Positions 60,421 through 64,000 of a DNA stretch of 64,000 bases are shown here, piece by piece (position 1 is the stretch's first letter; the number at the start of each line of letters is the position of its first letter). The notes beneath the pieces are model-generated. The model had not been told where the DNA came from. It worked only from the letters and a program-made list of their open reading frames with translations, and made no database searches. The stretch is from assembly GCF_014837035.1 (NCBI RefSeq), contig NZ_JACSPS010000003.1:62001-126000 (forward strand), read 5' to 3'. This DNA is from Kaistella pullorum. GTDB taxonomy: Bacteria > Bacteroidota > Bacteroidia > Flavobacteriales > Weeksellaceae. Both the position numbers and the translations under genes were made by a program.

Positions 60421-61674
60421 TTATTTAAATATTTTTAAAATCATCGAAACCAAATCCTGCAAAACGCGTTGAGACACGAATGCAGCAAAATCATTCCGTT
60501 CCATATGCGGCAGAAACAGGCTGTTGGTCTGCACCGAATCTTTAATGCGAATGGTATAAAATACGGTTCCGACTGTATTATTGAATTCATCCGTTCGCGG
60601 CCCCGAAACGCCAGTTGTAGAAAGCGAAATATCGGTCTTGAACAGCTGTTGGCAACCGACACTCATCTCTTCGGCCACTTCGGCAGAAACTACTGTTTTT
60701 TGCCGGATGGTTTTTTCAGATACATTTAAAAGCGCAATTTTTTGGTTGAAATCATAAGGAATAATTCCGCCCGTAAAATACGCTGAACTTCCGGAAACCG
60801 ACGTTATCAGCCGCGCAAGTTCGCCTCCGGTGCAGCTTTCCGCCACTGAAAGCGTGAGTTTATTTTTAAGTAAAAGCTCTTTCAGAATTTCCTGAATGTC
60901 ATTTCCATCCCACGCAATTACTTTGTCGCCGATTAAAGGCCTGAGTTTTTCAACTTCATTATCAAGCTGAATTTTTAGGTCTCCCGCATCACTGCCCACC
61001 GCGGTAAGACGCAGTTTAATGCGGTTCCCGACAGGAAGATAGGACAGCGAAATATTTGGAGGTAAGTCCAATTCCCACTGCTCGATGGTAAGCGCGAGCA
61101 AGCTCTCAGGAAAATCGACTACAGAAATAATTCGCGCGATGATGTGACTTAAAGCATACTTCTGCTGCAGAAACGGAATAATTTTATCCTTAACCAGCGG
61201 TTTCACTTCGTAAGGAACGCCCGGAAGACAAACCGCGGTTTTTCCGTTCTGCTGAATCATCTGGCACGGCGCAGTACCGTTTTCATTCTGGAAAACATGC
61301 GCTTTCGAAAGCACAACCGCCTGATCTTTGTTGATCTCCAGCAGATGTTCGCGCTTTCTTTTGATCATCAGATTTTTAAGGTGCAGAAATGTCGCGTCAT
61401 CAGTTTTAAGTTCATCGCCAAAATATTCAGCGAAAGCTTTCTTGGTTCTGTCGTCTTTTGTTGGTCCGAGACCGCCGGTGGTGATGATCAGATCAGCAAT
61501 TTCAAAACCTTCAGCCAGAGATTTCTTGATTGTCTGTACCTCATCTGCCACTGTAAGAATTTTAAGCACCGGAATCCCAATACTTTTAAGCTGCTGCGCA
61601 ATGAAGTTGGAATTGGTATCCACGGTATTCCCCGACAGAATTTCGTCGCCAATGGTGATGAGTACTGCTTTCAT
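60421..61674 (-). CDS. cinA: CinA-family protein (nicotinamide-nucleotide amidase fused to MoCF domain)
   Basis: 417 residues. The N-terminal molybdopterin-binding-like domain shows IGDEILSGNTVDTNSNFIA and TTGGLGPTKDDRTKKAF. The C-terminal PncC-type amidase shows SVAESCTGGELARLIT and TGVSGP. It degrades NMN or repairs pyridine nucleotides; the competence name is historical. Transcribed alone. Confidence 0.95.
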   Translation of the reverse strand: MKAVLITIGDEILSGNTVDTNSNFIAQQLKSIGIPVLKILTVADEVQTIKKSLAEGFEIADLIITTGGLGPTKDDRTKKAFAEYFGDELKTDDATFLHLKNLMIKRKREHLLEINKDQAVVLSKAHVFQNENGTAPCQMIQQNGKTAVCLPGVPYEVKPLVKDKIIPFLQQKYALSHIIARIISVVDFPESLLALTIEQWELDLPPNISLSYLPVGNRIKLRLTAVGSDAGDLKIQLDNEVEKLRPLIGDKVIAWDGNDIQEILKELLLKNKLTLSVAESCTGGELARLITSVSGSSAYFTGGIIPYDFNQKIALLNVSEKTIRQKTVVSAEVAEEMSVGCQQLFKTDISLSTTGVSGPRTDEFNNTVGTVFYTIRIKDSVQTNSLFLPHMERNDFAAFVSQRVLQDLVSMILKIFK

Positions 61675-61747
61675 TAAAAATTTTAAGACTATAAAAGTAA
61701 TGATTTTAAAGCCTAATGAAAAGTGACACGCAAAATCTCCTGTGTTT

Positions 61748-61774
61748 GAAAAAACAAAACCGGCCTAAGACCGC
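61748..61774 (-). terminator. Probable terminator of the lipocalin gene
   Basis: On the reverse strand a short bulged GC stem (CGGTC/GCCG) is followed by GTTTTGTTTTTT. It lies seven bases past the stop at 61781. The stem is short, so confidence is moderate. Confidence 0.45.
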
Positions 61775-61780
61775 TTTCTG

Positions 61781-62323
61781 CTATTTGTTGTGTTCAACCC
61801 AAATGAGTCTTCCGGTATCGTAGCCGGCGCGTTTTGCAGTATTAAGGAAGCGCCGTTTTATGTCCTCGGGAACTGTAGTTTCACGTGACAGGATCCACAA
61901 ATTATCGAGGCTGCTGCCGGCAACAAGCGCATATCTGTAATTTTCATCGAGATCTATCACATTGTATCCGGACCAGATAGGTTTGAAAAAAGAAACCTTC
62001 AGCCTCGCCGTATTTGGATCCTCCACAAAGCGGGCTTCGCCGATGCTCTCTTTCCATTTGTTTTTTACATAATCGAACCCCTTGTTATCAACCTTGATAT
62101 GGCCGTTATCTTTTTTCGAATATTCGGCGGTTACGTTGTTCAGGTTTTTCTCAAATTTAAAATCGATGCGGGCAATTTCGTACCATTTTCCAAGATATCT
62201 GTCCGCCTCAAAATCTTTCACGGCAGTCGCTCCCTCAGGAATCCGAACTGAGCACGAATTAAAGATCAACAATCCTAAAATTCCTGCTGAAACGGGCAGT
62301 ACAACGTTTTTTAATAGTTTCAT
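61781..62323 (-). CDS. Outer-membrane lipocalin (Blc-type) lipoprotein
   Basis: 180 residues from ATG 62323. The signal ends in FNSCSV, a lipobox with Cys22. The lipocalin block 1 is DRYLGKWYEIARIDFKFEK. Later strands match Blc (YNVIDLDENYRYALVAGSS, LWILSRE). It binds lipids or lysophospholipids at the outer membrane. The start lies 17 bases after the pdeM stop. Confidence 0.93.
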   Translation of the reverse strand: MKLLKNVVLPVSAGILGLLIFNSCSVRIPEGATAVKDFEADRYLGKWYEIARIDFKFEKNLNNVTAEYSKKDNGHIKVDNKGFDYVKNKWKESIGEARFVEDPNTARLKVSFFKPIWSGYNVIDLDENYRYALVAGSSLDNLWILSRETTVPEDIKRRFLNTAKRAGYDTGRLIWVEHNK

Positions 62324-62339
62324 AAAAATATTTTTGCAC

Positions 62340-62981
62340 CTAATAATCAAATATGATGCCCTCTGAAAACGCGATTTTCTTGAAACCTTTATCCAAAGAC
62401 TTTAGATCAAGACCGGTAAACTTGCTAAAGGCGGGCAAAACGAGCTGTTCGTCAGAGAGCGCATAGCACGGAAGCTTCACCGCCTGCCGCGCGCGGCCCT
62501 GAAACACTACGCCGGGATGAATGTGCCCCGAAATCGTAAAACTGCCGGCCGACTGCGGCTCGTGCACGAATGTGAACGGTGAAATTTCAAGTAAATTTTC
62601 TACTACATCAATGCAGTGATCATCGTAGAATTTTTTCTGAATTCGGTCGTGATTACCTTTTACCAAAGTGATTTTGAGATCCGGAAAACGTTCGCGCCAT
62701 TCACAGAAAATATCAAGGTCACTGTTGTGGCCTGCGTGGAAGAGATCACCCACGATCAGGATGTGCGCTGCGTTGAATTCACGGACTAACTGTTCTAAAA
62801 CTTTCAAGTCATCGTACAGAATCTGGGATGAAACCGCGATTCCACTTTTACGGAAATGCGCAGATTTACCTACATGCAAATCACTGATTATCAAAGTTTT
62901 TTCACGCGTCCAAAAAACAGCTTTTCGGTTGGTGAAAAGCAAAGTCTCACCTTTTATTTTTTTTTCTAAACTCTTAATCAT
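62340..62981 (-). CDS. pdeM: Ligase-associated DNA damage response endonuclease PdeM
   Basis: 213 residues of the metallophosphatase fold: IISDLHVGKSAHFR (D-x-H), LIVGDLFHAGH (GD), KGNHDR (GNHD) and SGHIHPG (GHxH). The HFRKSGIAV block is typical of PdeM. In many bacteria it is next to an Lhr-type helicase and a ligase that act together in DNA repair. The helicase gene is 22 bases upstream here; the ligase is not in the window. Confidence 0.93.
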   Translation of the reverse strand: MIKSLEKKIKGETLLFTNRKAVFWTREKTLIISDLHVGKSAHFRKSGIAVSSQILYDDLKVLEQLVREFNAAHILIVGDLFHAGHNSDLDIFCEWRERFPDLKITLVKGNHDRIQKKFYDDHCIDVVENLLEISPFTFVHEPQSAGSFTISGHIHPGVVFQGRARQAVKLPCYALSDEQLVLPAFSKFTGLDLKSLDKGFKKIAFSEGIIFDY

Positions 62982-63003
62982 GTTACAAATGCAAATTCGC
63001 CGG

Positions 63004-64000
63004 CTAGCTGTCTATCATCTTTCTCATGGCTTCTTTTTGAAGTCTCATGATGCGGGAATCCAGGTCTTCACTCGTAAGACTCTGCCGCAGGCTGTCAACT
63101 TTTATAGGGAAACTGAGCGGTGTAAATGCGTTTGCAAATTTGAGGATAATTTTGGACTTTTCAATTCGTTGGAAAGCCTTCATCAGCCGGAACTCATCGA
63201 TCTGCTGATTGAAAACTTCGGCATAAGCCTGCTTGAACAGTAGGTTTTCAGGATTGTAGTCTTCGAAAACATTAAAAATAAGCCCAGAACTTGCCTGCAG
63301 GCTTTTGTTGTTTTTCTGAACACCCGGATAATTTTGCACCACCATACCGGATATCACCGCGATATCGCGGAATTTTCTGCGCGCCATTTCGGTTGCATTC
63401 ACGCTGCTAAGGACGTCCTGAATTAAATTTTCCCTGCTTAAAATCTGCTTTAAAACTTCCTCATCAATCGGGATTTCCTGCGAACTTAAAAGCTCAAAAC
63501 CATAATCGTTCATTGCCATTGAGAATGAGATCGGTGTTATTTTTGAAATCCTGAAGGCGATAAGTGCTGCCATCACTTCGTGGATTAAGCGTCCCTCAAA
63601 CGGATACATAAACAAATGATGCCCATCGCGCGTTTCAATCATTTCCACTAAAAATTCATCATCTTTCGGGATATGAGAATTGCGTTGCTGGCTCACCAAA
63701 AGCGGATGCAGAAACTTCAGTTCCTTCTCCGAGGATTTTGCCTGAAGTGAATCTGAGAGCTTCAGTCTTAAAAAATGACTTAAATGCGAGGTGAGCGGAA
63801 GTCGGCCGCCGAGATAGCTCGGGATCATCGCTTTTCCCTTTGAGTTTCGGACAAAAACGGTCATTTCTTTGATGTGCGAGATCTCCAGCACACGGCCGGC
63901 AAGGATGAAGCGGTCTTCTTTTTTGAGTCTTGTAATAAAGTATTCTTCGATCATCCCGATATATCCGCCGCCTAAAAATTTCACTTTCAGCATTGCATCG
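63004..64000 (-). CDS. Ligase-associated DEXH-box (Lhr-type) helicase, C-terminal part (cut by window edge)
   Basis: The frame is open at the right edge. The visible ~330 residues match the winged-helix and C-terminal core of ligase-associated DEXH helicases: FLGGGYIGMIEEYFITRLKK, FVRNSKGKAMIPSYLGGRLP, FMYPFEGRLIHEVMAALIAF, MNDYGFELLS. The ATP-binding motifs lie outside. Placed before pdeM, it belongs to a DNA-repair unit that includes a ligase in related genomes. Confidence 0.93.
   Translation of the reverse strand, partial: DAMLKVKFLGGGYIGMIEEYFITRLKKEDRFILAGRVLEISHIKEMTVFVRNSKGKAMIPSYLGGRLPLTSHLSHFLRLKLSDSLQAKSSEKELKFLHPLLVSQQRNSHIPKDDEFLVEMIETRDGHHLFMYPFEGRLIHEVMAALIAFRISKITPISFSMAMNDYGFELLSSQEIPIDEEVLKQILSRENLIQDVLSSVNATEMARRKFRDIAVISGMVVQNYPGVQKNNKSLQASSGLIFNVFEDYNPENLLFKQAYAEVFNQQIDEFRLMKAFQRIEKSKIILKFANAFTPLSFPIKVDSLRQSLTSEDLDSRIMRLQKEAMRKMIDS

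Noticed and set aside
1-64000. tRNA, rRNA, riboswitch or prophage features
   Set aside because: I scanned the spacers by eye and saw no cloverleaf, conserved riboswitch core or phage structural genes. A covariance-model search would be needed to exclude small RNAs.

Overview
The window looks like chromosomal DNA of a Flavobacteriia member, most likely the Chryseobacterium/Kaistella branch (Weeksellaceae). The reasons are: several genes carry type IX secretion (T9SS) C-terminal sorting domains; nadE, gldB and gldC lie together; SecD and SecF are fused; TonB-dependent receptors and short lipoproteins are common; A-rich leaders replace Shine-Dalgarno sites; and many starts are preceded by the Bacteroidetes sigma-A -7 box TAnnTTTG. 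I see no rRNA, tRNA, CRISPR array, insertion sequence or prophage. It reads as core and semi-core chromosome. The left edge cuts a DsbA/FrnE-like gene and the right edge cuts an Lhr-type helicase gene.

Region by region. 1-7.8 kb: DsbA-like oxidoreductase (partial), Gre factor, YceI, a DUF4846 protein, a large outer-membrane protein with an M1-like domain lacking its zinc site, PAP2, TatA and a TCR/Tet-type MFS exporter. 7.9-15.5 kb: SecDF, secreted PQQ-type sugar dehydrogenase, HemN, OsmC-like protein, PurK. 15.7-21.7 kb: EEP-family hydrolase; a compact operon (acyltransferase, hotdog thioesterase, isochorismate synthase, DUF1543) that probably feeds menaquinone synthesis; and a PadR-PspC pair. 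22-34.4 kb: two related T9SS type A cargo proteins, CbpA/CbpM chaperone pair, a TonB receptor with lipoprotein, and a 1406-residue T9SS type B protein with about ten copies of a ~93-residue repeat.

34.5-46 kb: DAACS symporter, MBL hydrolase, intact M1 aminopeptidase, serine hydrolase, ThyA, Gre-like protein, GH13 lipoprotein, an acidic pRiA4b ORF-3-like protein, and a PhoR/PhoB-like two-component system. 46-53 kb: TonB receptor plus lipoprotein divergent from the regulator, a barnase/barstar pair, NadE, GldB and GldC. 53-64 kb: PLP-dependent trans-sulfuration enzyme, DinB-like, YchJ, VF530, threonylcarbamoyl-AMP synthase, DUF1801, DPP4-like S9 peptidase, a second PAP2, DUF2807, CinA, lipocalin, PdeM and the helicase.

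The strongest points for follow-up are: a membrane-anchored barnase with all five catalytic residues plus a natural cysteine pair, next to its barstar; the zinc-less M1/beta-barrel protein; a perfect dyad at the predicted start of the menaquinone-type operon; 11-bp direct repeats between the PhoB-like gene and the TonB receptor; and duplicated decamers covering both promoter elements of the padR-pspC pair. Family assignments come from recognising motifs by eye. No database search was run.
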